NCBI RefSeq assembly: GCF_954871325.1
Contig: NC_088776.1
Location: 47,014,569-47,078,568 of the forward strand
Length of the DNA: 64,000 bases
Reading direction: 5' to 3'
DNA from: Gordionus sp. m RMFG-2023
Taxonomy: Eukaryota > Nematomorpha > Gordioida > Chordodea > Parachordodidae
Shown: positions 12,101 through 20,092 of the stretch, piece by piece
Layout of the letters: each line of letters begins with the position of its first letter
Position numbering within the stretch: position 1 is the first letter of the stretch
The notes under the pieces: generated by a model
Database searches by the model: none
What the model was told of the DNA's origin: nothing
Seen by the model: the letters and a program-made list of their open reading frames with translations, nothing else
Translations under genes and position numbers: made by a program

Positions 12101-15100
12101 GTTTTACCCCGGTCCCCCTATTTAGATATTCTTTAGACATCAAAAAATGCAGAGGTCATTATTATGATGGAGCCTTAACGTTAGTGGAAATTGTTTACAA
12201 ACTTCATAATGAAAAATCTAGAGTAATTTATGCTTATTGTGCAGGTCATACATTAAATATTGTGGTACAAGATTTATTTATTTGCGATTTTATGGTATTA
12301 ATGAAAAAGATTCATCATCTTTTGTTTAAGAATTTCCCAAACGCATGGACATATTTCGTTCCATCCAAGAAGAAAATAATATTTTAGCTTTATTAAAATG
12401 CTTACAACAATTCCATAAGTGCTTGTTCTGCAGAATATCGTTTCCAGGATTATCAAGACTTAAATCTTATTTTCGTTTTACGATGAAACAGCAACGACTA
12501 ATAAAGCATATCGCAATTTTAAATTTTATAAAGAAGAAGAAAAAGAAAAAGACTCAATTTAAATGTAATAATGAATATTTTTTTAAATATAAATGAAATA
12601 AGTAGAAACACATTTTACCTTAAAAAATATAAGATTTATATATCATACACAATATAAAAATATATTATTAATTTAATCATTTTATTATAATTAAAAAAAT
12701 TTAAGGAAATAACAAATAAAATTTCCCATACAAAATTAAAATTACAGCTTTTTTTTGCTATTATTTTTACAATTAATTAAAATCTGTTTAGATTTTTTTT
12801 TCAAGTTTTGAACAAATCTTTAAAAAAGATTCAGACACCTGTAGCGCAGCTCTATGAGGTAAATACCCATTATTGGATGAATACTGTATTACAAAGTTTC
12901 AAATGTATTATCGGCCATATTGATAAATATTTAAAATATTTATAAAAATCGATCGAAAAATCCTTCTAATATATTGGTCGTCATCCTTTTTTGGGATTGC
13001 ATGCCAATCACAATTATTTCCACATATTGGTGACCATCTCTATAAATATATTATAATAAAAATACCTATTAGAATAATGAGTAAGTACCCTATAAAATGA
13101 ATACTGCGATATATTATGCATTAATACCTAGGACGATAATTTTGATAATTTAAAAAATCTCTTCCATCCCCATTGCTTACAAATTAAAAAATAAAACTAA
13201 AGGCGAAATATTAATCCGCGATTATTTATAGTATTCACCTCATAATAACTATTCATCTCATGACGTTACGCCATTCTAAAATCTTTGGCCTGGCTAATAA
13301 TTTTTTATGAAAGAAAAATAAGGAATTTGCATTTCAAGGTAAAAAAACTCCGAAAGATTCAAGACTAAAAAATATTTTGCCTAATTTGCCCGGCTTGAAC
13401 ATTTTTGCCCAGGCAAAAAAATTCTCTAACTTATATATTATATAAAACTTATGCTTAAAATATAAAAATAATAAATCAATCTATTCATTTTAAATTTTTT
13501 TGAATTAAATTATAGTAGCCATAAAATAAAAGCCCTTTTTTTTAAATTAGAAAAATTCTAAAGTCACAAAAAAAGAAAACTGGTACCAAAAAAAATAAGG
13601 AATCCACGGAATTGCCAAATGTTACTGAAGATGATGTCAAAGTTAAAGCATTATCTGAACCCAAAATGATAGATACAGTATTGAAGGTTAGTTCTTCTAC
13701 CTTTATCAATAATCATTGATGTTTTTTCTTTATTAGATATTAATTATTTAACATTTCCACTATATATATAATGTTAACGTCAATGTGTTTTCGAATTTTG
13801 TTGTTTTTCTTTTTTTTCAAAACGTGAGCAAGTTTAAAATTTTTTAAAATCTAATTTTGTCAGAAATATTCTCAAACATAAGAATTTTTAAAAGAACCTG
13901 TAGTAATTTTTAATTTATATTAAAAGATTGGGGAATTTTTTTTATTAATTATAAACAATAAAGTTCATTGTAATATTGCCTGATATTCATAAGGTAGATT
14001 TTTTTCACATATTAGAATATATTTACGGCAAAATCAGATTTTCAAAATTTTTAAATAAATGATTTGAAATGCTAAATTACACATGGAAAACATATTGACG
14101 CTAAATTGTGCAGCCACATCTAAGGGAGAGAGGCATTTACTAATTTTTTTTGGGCTTTGCTCCTAAAGTTCCATTTATCCTGTTTTCGGACTGGTCATGC
14201 CTTTGAAAAAAGAAGATTAAATATTTTTGTTTTCTCGTGGTTATATTTTTATTTTGCTTTTGAAATATATATGATTTCAGTTAAAATTGGGGAAACAATG
14301 GAAGCACTAGTTCTAAGATCTTTGTCAGTGTTTTTGCTTTATTACTGGTTCTGAATGCTTTAACCAGTATAGTAGCCAGTATAAAAGAAAAAATTATAAA
14401 AAAATTTTGATCAACTTATAAATCAAAAGTGACTGAATGTATTTATTCTTAAATTTTATTAATATTTTGTTTAATTGTATCTTAATTTAATCCGTTAAGT
14501 AGAAACTATAAAGAAAAAAGTTATTAACAAAATAAGAAAAAATTTGCATCATGCTAAAATGGAAATATGGAGGAACTAAATTTTTGATTAAAGTTAATAT
14601 TTTGTGTTTGATTAGTACACATTAATTCATCAATTAGTGTTACCAACTAGTGTTGTTAAACGTCTCGTTTCGAGCAGATTTTAAAAAATGGCTATATCAA
14701 TATTTCATCCAGAAAAATATTATGCCAGCCTAAAGATTTTGTTCGTAGAGGTAACAAAGGTCTAGACATATAGGGGAGACTGGGGTTAGGTAAACTCCGG
14801 GGCTTGCCAAACCACTTAATCTCATTTTAAAATTAAATACACCAGAAGGTTAAAATTTTATCCTAATATAGTTTTCATTAGTATACATCTATGGACAAAA
14901 TATATTTTTAAATAATTCATTACTAAAAATTTTATTTAAGAAATAAAATTTTGATGAAATTTTCAAAAGATTTTTACATGACAGAATTTTAAAAATATAT
15001 AATCATTTATATGTTATAAATTTTATTGCAAAGTTTAAACATTCTTCTATAATTTGGGTAAGTTTTATGAGTATTTATCAAATCTAGATATTATTTCAAT

Positions 15101-18100
15101 CATGATTTGTCAATTTAGAGCTAGCGGGGTTTGCTAAACCATACACGTCAATTATGGCAGTTAGTAATGAAAAAAATTTCAAAATCTTGAAAAGGCAATT
15201 TCATGGTTGTTTATGATTGGTATTTAGGATTTATGCTAAAAAATCTTAATCTCACCTTAAAATTCATATTTTTTTATGTCAAAAATCTTTATTAAGTTAG
15301 CCAAAATTAAGTTTCAATTTTTATATATATTTAGCTTCAATTTATAAGTATTATGATATTTTGAACAATAAAACAATAAAATTATTCTATACATATCATT
15401 ATTAATAAATAAAAATACATTTCAATTTATTATGGCCTAAAAAAACCAATGGTTTAGGAAGCCCCTTGAAGTGGTTTGCCTCACCCCGCTATTGGGGCTT
15501 GTTGAACAAAATTTTCACTTTTACAAAAAATAAAATTAAAAAAAAAAAATCATATTCTTAAATTTTTTTATAAGGCATCTTTATAGAGTATAGTTTTAGG
15601 TATCCAATCATATATTATTTTTTATATTATCTATAAAACAACAAGAGCTATAGCTAATTTTGTAAAAATTGGTTCGACTAACCCCAGTCTCCCCTACTAT
15701 CAAAATCTCGAGGTTTAGGCAATATTTTTCTAGCGAAAATATTGAGTTAGCCGTTTTTAAAAATAGACTCAAAACGAGCCGTTTAGCAACACTAGTTACC
15801 AACAATTGGGTTATGATCAAAATGAAAACTATGACGTCAGGCTCTTAGCGCTAGAAACACTATTTCTGACATTTATAATTAAAGAAGCATATCTTAGTAT
15901 TAATATATAATGCCTGGATTCAGTAGTGTTTTCAGTAGTAAAAAGGAAACCAGTTATAAGCAAAATAAAAACTATTATATATAGAATAAATTGATATTTA
16001 AAAATTAATTACGTTTAACTACCTTAATTTCTTTTTCCTTGGTTCAAAATATTTTTGAATCTTATGGATCTACGATGTTTATAGATATTTTTTCTTCTTT
16101 TTGGTTTATTTAACAGAAATAGAAGTAAAATAAAAATCTTATTATATTTTATGACCAAAATTGAATAAAATTAAATATCTTAAACTGATTAAATGACAAT
16201 GGCCCTACTCCATATTTCAAGACATTTTAAAATATAGGTAATGAAAACTGGTAAAAATTAATATATTATAAATGTTACAATCTTATTTCACAGACAATAT
16301 AACATTGTATTATGATAATTCTCATAATCTTTATTTTTAAGCCTTTAAAAAAAATTGACGCAAATTGTCAATCATAATATATAGTGTAATTGATAATTGT
16401 CATAAAATCTATATGACATTTTTTAAAATTAAATTTGACAAAAAGTGGTAAAAATATATGTTTTCAACAAGATTTTTAATAATTATTCAAGTAATGTAGA
16501 AATATAACAACTCTCCTAGCAAACTTACAAGTTTTTTAATATAATTTTATTAAGATAATAGGTCGTCACTTTAATTAAAATTCCTTCTCAAAAAAATACA
16601 CTATTTTTTATTAGATCTTATGAATCTATACATTTAGATATGGGAAAAGAGAATTAACTTGTTTATTAGACCAAGAGCTTACATTAAGCTAAATATATGA
16701 TAGTCATTATAAAAAATTACTTTCTTGGCGTGGAATATTCAGCCCTTTAAAAAAATATTGCTACATTATTTAAAAATTTATATTAATACCTCTTAATGAA
16801 ATATATAACAATTTCCAATAAAATTATATGAATAATTGCCTATGAAGAAATCATTTGCTTCTTACTATAATGTACTCAGAAAATATTGGGACTTTATAAA
16901 GCCATACTTTATATATTTGACAATATATTAAATTTTTTAAAATATTTAATATAATTTATAACATCATTATCATCAAGAAAACTATTGAAACTCTTTTTTA
17001 AAAGCAGGGTTCATAGCCCTGAATTTAACAAAATAAATATTTTTTTTTCTAGGATATTAAATAATTTCCTACTACATTGAGATCCGAATTAAAATTTACA
17101 ATTAATTATGTTAAAAATGAAATAATAAAATACAAAATAAATCAAGAATTTTTTTTTATCTAATAAGTATTTTTCATTTAAATTATTTAATTTAAAATAA
17201 ATCTAAGTCTTTGTCTTTCCTTATATTAAGTATTTTGTTCAAATTTAATAAATAATATTTTATTAAAAATATTGTTTTAAATCACTAATTTTTTTTATTA
17301 AAATCATGGTGATTTAAATTGTGATACAAATCAAATTGATTTCATTTGTCAACCCTAGTCATAATACACTGTTATATTATCAGTCAAATAAGATCTCAAT
17401 ATCTATGAAATATCTTTTTTACCAATTTTAAATATATTTTAAAAACCTTCAAATGAATATGACCATTGTCACTTAACCAGGAAATATTGCCACTGGAATT
17501 ACATTGCAATATGTTTAAGATATTTAGCTCTACCAATTTTAATTAAGGTAATTTGATAGTCTCCCAAAAATTTTATATAAAAAATCGTAATAATAATGTC
17601 AAAATTATAAATATATATATTTTAAAAAAATTATAGAAAAAAACCACGTTTAAAAATAAAGCATAAATATTATATAAAAAAAATTTAATAAAAAAATAAA
17701 TATAAAAAATTATATAGAAGGAACCACCATTAAAAAAAACCCATAAAATATTATATAGAAATAATTACCATTAAAAAGCGTAAAATATTATATAAAAAAA
17801 TTTAATAAAAAATTATATAGAAAAAAGCAGCATTAAAAATAATGCATTTAATATTATATAAGAAATAATTTAATAAAAAATATATATGAAACCACTAAAA
17901 ATAACGCATATATATATTATATATATAATTTAGAAAAATTTAATAAAAAAATATAAATTAAAAAAAATTATATAGAAAAAATCACCATTAAAAATAATGC
18001 ATAAAAAATTATATGAAAAAAAAATTAATTAAAAAGTATATTAAAAAATAATTATATAGAAAAAATCACCTTAAAATACCACAAAAAATAAAATATATAT

Positions 18101-20092
18101 ATAAAAAAAATATACCTTAAAAAAAATTTATATAGAAAAAATTAACATTAAAAATAACAAATAAAATATTATATAGAAAACCTTAAATAAATGCATATGT
18201 AATTCAAAAAAAATTAAAAGAAATATTTACATTAAATTATTTTATCGAAAATAAATAAAGGATAATAAATCTAAAAAAAAAAAATGATCAAAAAATCTTG
18301 AAAGATTTAATACCATGAGATTTTTACAAAAAAAAATCATGAAGATTTAAAAAAATTTGAGCAAAAATCTGGGCACATTTTTTTTTGAGGAGCATTTCAA
18401 ACTCTGGTTTTGGTAAAAAAATAAAAAAATTATTAGATACCTTTATTTAATAGCGGTATCATAAAGAATTAGTCAAAAATACTTGTAGTTGTAGCATCTC
18501 TGTAAAAGGGGATACAAAAATAAGATGTATTAGTTATGATGAAATTAAAAACGATTACAATGGCTGATTTCTGTCTTAAAGCGCTAGGATTAAGCTATTG
18601 TTTAGTAAAGTAATACTATTAATAAGTGCGCTTTTACATAGAAATGGAAAGATTCAGACGTAAATCCCATACGAACTAATCTTTGGGTTTTAATATTTTT
18701 TTTATAACTTATAATAAGTTTTTTTAATGTGAAAATATTATTTGAAAAATTAAATGTGTCTATAATTATTCGGAGATCTTTAGAATTTTTTTAAGTAATA
18801 TTTTTTAAATAGAAAAAAATTGTGAGGTAATTTTATAGAAATAGAATAATATGTAGCAGGCATTATTAATTTTAAAAGAAATAAAAGCAAATTTTCTTTC
18901 TAGATAAGAAGAATATAAAAGTATTATAGACACACAAAATTTCAGCTAATCATATTTTCCATCCCTATCCACAAGCCTCTGACACTAGTTTACATAATAT
19001 AAATAAGTATAATATTTTAATAAAATTAACAATAATTTATTTTAAATTTGGTTTTAAATTAATAGATTATGGACCCCACCTCCAAAACTGTGCAGATGTT
19101 AAAGAAAGGGGAGCATTTTACAGTTGAAAATAATCCGGATTTCGAGAATCAAGTATACACAAATAATTAAATAAAAAATGAAAAGAACAAATTGAACTTA
19201 TTCCAGGCTTCTAATAATTGTTTTAATTTATATAATTTTTTTTTGAATTATCATTTTACTTAATTAATTCTCTATAATAATTTAAATCTTAAAATGACAT
19301 TTAGGACTTATCGAATGTAATCAGAGGCTCATCTACGCCAAAATTTATGAGGATGTATCGTAAAATCAATAATTTTGATAAGAAAAATACAAATTACGAT
19401 GATATCAGGAAAGGATATAGTGATAATGCATATCGCAAAATGGGTGACGACAAGGCTAATAAGAATGCATTTAGAGGGCATTTAAGATCCCAATCTCTTT
19501 CCCCTTTCACGATTAAACCAAATAATATAAAACCATCCAGATCTTTCCAAGACAAACACCATAAAAAATGGTACAAATATAATTTAAAGAGGAAATATTG
19601 GAGTGTTAGTCCTATCTATCCTCAAGTAAGTTTTTTCTTTTGTTTTTTAAATACTTCTATTTGATGAGATCCCTCTACTAACCAAATTATTCTAAGATAA
19701 GTATGCAATTTAAGAAATCAAAATAAAATTAAAGGTTTTTCCTTAAATCAAGAAATATTAAGTTTTTAGCATCCTTAAATTAAGACATTTCTAGCTTCAT
19801 TAAATAAAACACATCCAAATTTATTCCATTAAATAACACAATTGATAATATAAAAATATTACACTAGATTATCATTTCGTGTGATGACAAAGATACATTT
19901 TACGAATCAAGTCCCAGCAGCAGAACAATATATAAAAATAAAAAAGCAGGTCGTTATAACAAAGTTGGTGATCATTCATTGTCTGTTTCTTTGCATTCAT
20001 TGACAAATTTAAACACCGAAAGCGGAAGCTCGAGTTATGTTTCTCTTCCCCAATCTAAGAGTTGTTCCAATCTAAGTTTCCCAAATATATAA
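1..20092 (+). CDS. Cngl: Cyclic-nucleotide-gated channel, beta/CNGL-type subunit (14 exons, 5' partial)
   Basis: Joined exons: 1-198, 262-312, 642-728, 774-961, 2117-2258, 3055-3214, 3883-3980, 5243-5326, 5590-5711, 6008-6154, 13551-13686, 19066-19152, 19305-19625, 19868-20092. Together they give 681 residues and a stop (TAA), all with GT-AG introns and matching phases. In order the protein shows S1-S2, S3 (LPTDLLYL), S4-S5 ([13 protein letters not shown]), a pore with filter TGIGNN (residues 188-193), S6, a C-linker, and a cyclic-nucleotide-binding domain ending in GEISLL and NRRTA. The family forms cation channels in the plasma membrane opened by cGMP or cAMP, used in sensory cells. The filter lacks the glutamate of alpha subunits (GET), and the block GKGHAYLRCFYF resembles CNGL/CNGB/TAX-2, so a modulatory subunit is inferred. 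The tail after residue 426 is not conserved as far as I can judge. The N-terminus is upstream of the window. Confidence 0.93.
262..312 (+). CDS. Cngl: CNG channel micro-exon (S2-S3 linker)
   Basis: This 51-base, phase 0-0 exon encodes [17 protein letters not shown]. It matches the linker of CNG channels where a tyrosine and an FK/FR-L-D motif precede S3. It is preceded by an AG at 260-261 and followed by GTTGAT, a weak but usable donor. The upstream intron is only 63 bases. Confidence 0.75.
642..728 (+). CDS. Cngl: CNG channel exon (S3)
   Basis: It encodes 29 residues, starting [14 protein letters not shown] and ending RINRIFK. This matches the conserved S3 of the family (LD..SLLP.DLLYL followed by R.NR.LK). 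Acceptor TTTTTAG at 635-641 and donor GGTAAAT at 728-734 are both good; phase 0-0. Confidence 0.88.
774..961 (+). CDS. Cngl: CNG channel exon (S4-S5 and pore turret)
   Basis: It encodes 62 codons plus two bases: S4 with few arginines ([13 protein letters not shown]), the S5 helix ([16 protein letters not shown]), then [19 protein letters not shown]. The EGFG..DWVY block is a family signature just outside S5. The exon ends in phase 2 and the next exon supplies the last base of Ala. Confidence 0.9.
962..2116. other. CNG intron 4 with degenerate repeat motifs
   Basis: No exon seen. Scattered gtTCGGTTCT/GGTTCC-like motifs occur at 1030-1160 and 1700-1790, with a small hairpin at 1545-1565. They look like worn ends of a DNA transposon, but I could not pair two ends or a target duplication. 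Confidence 0.3.
2117..2258 (+). CDS. Cngl: CNG channel exon (pore and S6)
   Basis: It encodes [18 protein letters not shown], a short turret, and S6 ([18 protein letters not shown]). The filter region TGIGNN has no acidic residue where alpha subunits have GET. That is typical of CNGL/beta subunits, which are not expected to form good channels alone. The exon starts in phase 2 and ends in phase 0 at donor CAG|GTTTTA. Confidence 0.92.
3055..3214 (+). CDS. Cngl: CNG channel exon (C-linker, first part)
   Basis: It encodes [20 protein letters not shown], then [20 protein letters not shown] and [14 protein letters not shown]. It follows the family pattern (Q-[IV]-R-D-I..AT....[EY]R..[VL]D.T..YM...[NI]P..L...V..W..YTW..Q). 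The acceptor is ACAG at 3051-3054; the exon ends in phase 1. Confidence 0.92.
3883..3980 (+). CDS. Cngl: CNG channel exon (C-linker, second part)
   Basis: The first two bases complete Asp, giving [20 protein letters not shown] and then [13 protein letters not shown]. This is one of the best conserved blocks of CNG channels (LP..LRTDIAI.VH..TLSKV.LF). Phase 1 in, phase 0 out. Confidence 0.93.
3981..5242. other. CNG intron with a short perfect hairpin
   Basis: Contains a perfect 9-base stem with a 2-base loop at about 5031-5050 (CAGTAGGGC / GCCCTACTG). About 30 bases on is a weak box-B-like motif (GTTTAAATCCCA, near 5079). It may be a worn tRNA-derived SINE but is too weak to name. The rest is AT-rich with nothing recognised. 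Confidence 0.25.
5243..5326 (+). CDS. Cngl: CNG channel exon (start of CNBD)
   Basis: This 28-codon exon encodes [20 protein letters not shown] and PGDYICKK. It is the first helix and first beta strands of the cyclic-nucleotide-binding domain, with the near-invariant PGDYIC[KR]KG. Phase 0-0. Confidence 0.95.
5590..5711 (+). CDS. Cngl: CNG channel exon (CNBD beta roll)
   Basis: It encodes [40 protein letters not shown], and two bases of the serine codon finished in the next exon. [12 protein letters not shown] and the FGEIS phosphate-binding cassette are diagnostic for the CNBD. Confidence 0.95.
6008..6154 (+). CDS. Cngl: CNG channel exon (CNBD phosphate cassette and C helix)
   Basis: It completes GEIS and continues [40 protein letters not shown] and KTLLEKKA. 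The Arg-Thr pair in NRRTA (Arg387, Thr388) contacts the nucleotide phosphate; the threonine is known to favour cGMP in vertebrate channels. The exon ends in phase 2 before a 7.4 kb intron. Confidence 0.95.
7393..9285. mobile_element. Long-terminal-inverted-repeat foldback DNA element (about 1.9 kb)
   Basis: Left arm (about 7393-7790) and right arm (about 8895-9285) are inverted copies of each other over roughly 400 bases. Outer ends read ATGTCGTATCGGGATATGG and its complement; inner ends meet near CAATTATTCAATGCA. Each arm carries motifs such as GGCTGTCGCCATATAATT. The outer arm includes a near-palindrome around AAGATCT (7443-7476). The core shows no transposase I can read. The ends sit in TA repeats, so a TA target duplication cannot be proven. 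It lies inside the 7.4 kb channel intron. Confidence 0.75.
9286..9698. repeat. Tandem duplication of the foldback element's right arm
   Basis: The right arm plus about 50 bases of flank is repeated. The flank CCTTGAGAGTTGCTATGGG...TTCCGTCTGATTTAAG at 9286-9339 recurs at 9643-9698. The arm recurs at 9345-9647. The second copy keeps a near-palindrome around AAGATCT (9551-9584) that the first right-arm copy has lost. Confidence 0.75.
10196..12075 (-). mobile_element. hAT element (ZMYM-like family), copy A, with 8-bp target duplication
   Basis: Ends are CAGGCACGTACGCAG and CTGCGTACGCCAATG, flanked by a perfect TTCTGGTA duplication (10188-10195 and 12076-12083). Both subterminal regions carry long G/C runs (10225-10238; 12022-12031 and 12044-12053). 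The reverse strand of about 11000-11780 matches the coding part of the copy at 52782 and preserves pieces of a ZMYM1-like hAT transposase, broken by stops. The N-terminal part is absent, so this is an internally deleted copy. A smaller hAT MITE sits inside it at 10600-10958. Confidence 0.8.
10600..10958. mobile_element. CAGAGACCTGCAG hAT-type MITE, copy a (nested)
   Basis: Terminal inverted repeats CAGAGACCTGCAGGCCCGGC and its counterpart ending CCAGGTCTCTG bound 359 bases. The interior is a run of GGCCCGG-like motifs alternating with poly-A/T. Flanking octamers ATGTTTTT and TTATTCTT agree at only 5 of 8, so this is an older insertion. It is nested in hAT copy A. Confidence 0.8.
12130..12600 (+). 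pseudogene. hAT transposase relic (DUF4371/ZMYM1-like, N-terminal half)
   Basis: Frames read [10 protein letters not shown], then [14 protein letters not shown], then [15 protein letters not shown]. These follow the hAT/ZMYM1 order CRGQ.YDGA, HC.AH.LNL, and KR...F..IQ. Stops and a frame change near 12345 split the region. It lies just outside the end of the element at 12118, on the opposite strand to hAT copy A, so it is a separate relic. Downstream it degrades into lysine-coding poly-A. Confidence 0.65.
12601..13550. other. Rest of the 7.4 kb CNG intron
   Basis: AT-rich sequence with no recognisable exon or element, ending at the acceptor AAATTAG of the next channel exon. Confidence 0.5.
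13551..13686 (+). CDS. Cngl: CNG channel exon (post-CNBD, basic)
   Basis: The first base completes Arg, so the joined product reads [20 protein letters not shown]. The first residues fit the end of the CNBD C helix in CNG proteins, which supports a direct join over the 7.4 kb intron. The rest is lysine-rich and ends [10 protein letters not shown]. Acceptor AAATTAG and donor AAG|GTTAGT are good. Confidence 0.82.
14648..15794. mobile_element. GTTGTTAAACGG foldback MITE, copy 1, split by another MITE
   Basis: Ends are TAGTGTTGTTAAACG and GCCGTTTAGCAACACTA. They are flanked by a perfect 9-base duplication GTTACCAAC (14639-14647 and 15795-15803). A 9-base duplication suggests a Mutator-like element; an 8-base reading (GTTACCAA) would fit hAT. 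The MITE is about 220 bases once the 922-base insert at 14773-15694 is removed, matching copies at 46790 and 59194. Confidence 0.85.
14773..15694. mobile_element. TA-inserting MITE with GGGGAGACTGGGGTTAG ends
   Basis: Perfect 17-base terminal inverted repeats (GGGGAGACTGGGGTTAG and CTAACCCCAGTCTCCCC) are flanked by TA on both sides (14771-14772, 15695-15696). Removing it restores GATAG-TA-TATGTCTAG, matching the uninterrupted sister copy at 59194-59411, so the empty site is directly visible. Internal GGTTTGC/TAAACC motifs repeat near 15130 and 15450. No coding region seen; TA duplication fits Tc1/mariner. Confidence 0.85.
15804..19065. other. Rest of the 5.4 kb CNG intron
   Basis: Apart from the tandem repeat at 17600-18200 I see no exon, RNA gene or paired transposon ends. 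The sequence is close to 80% A+T by eye. Confidence 0.4.
17600..18200. repeat. Degenerate AT-rich tandem repeat in CNG intron
   Basis: About seven degenerate units, each containing a TTATATAGAAAAAATCACCA-like part, then TTAAAAATAATGCATAAA, then ATTATATAAAAAAATTTAAT. Spacing varies, roughly 60-110 bases. No coding potential. Confidence 0.6.
19066..19152 (+). CDS. Cngl: CNG channel exon (C-terminal tail)
   Basis: This 29-codon, phase 0-0 exon encodes [20 protein letters not shown] and ENNPDFENQ. It is assigned to the channel gene by strand, phase and position between good splice sites (AATAG acceptor, CAA|GTATAC donor). I recognise no domain in it. Confidence 0.7.
19305..19625 (+). CDS. Cngl: CNG channel exon (C-terminal tail, basic and serine-rich)
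   Basis: An uninterrupted 107-codon exon with acceptor TTTAG and donor CAA|GTAAGT. It starts [20 protein letters not shown] and is rich in Lys, Arg, Asn and Ser, for example [15 protein letters not shown]. It is probably a disordered cytoplasmic tail. Several basic-Ser-Pro contexts could be kinase sites, but that is inference. Confidence 0.78.
19868..20092 (+). CDS. Cngl: CNG channel last exon with stop codon
   Basis: It encodes 74 residues and TAA at 20090-20092. The end is serine-rich ([13 protein letters not shown], then [19 protein letters not shown], then FPNI). The acceptor is ACACTAG at 19861-19867. A poly(A) signal follows 87 bases after the stop, which supports this as the true gene end. 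Confidence 0.8.
   Translation: MIISCDDKDTFYESSPSSRTIYKNKKAGRYNKVGDHSLSVSLHSLTNLNTESGSSSYVSLPQSKSCSNLSFPNI

Larger units (their letters stand above)
9780..12118 (-). mobile_element. TA-flanked DNA element, copy 1, split by a hAT insertion
   Basis: The outer end at 12118 reads, in reverse, GGGGGACCGGGGTAAAACG, next to a TA. Stretches such as the GTGCCCATTTTAGGCAC hairpin (around 9850) and the CTTTACCCC motif match, in reverse orientation, the element at 41733-42879. A hAT element (10196-12075) is inserted into it with a perfect 8-base target duplication. The far end near 9.7 kb is not clear. Confidence 0.6.

Noticed and set aside
11876-12143. Two overlapping minus-strand frames with [10 protein letters not shown]
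   Set aside because: They translate the terminal G/C runs of hAT copy A, not a protein.
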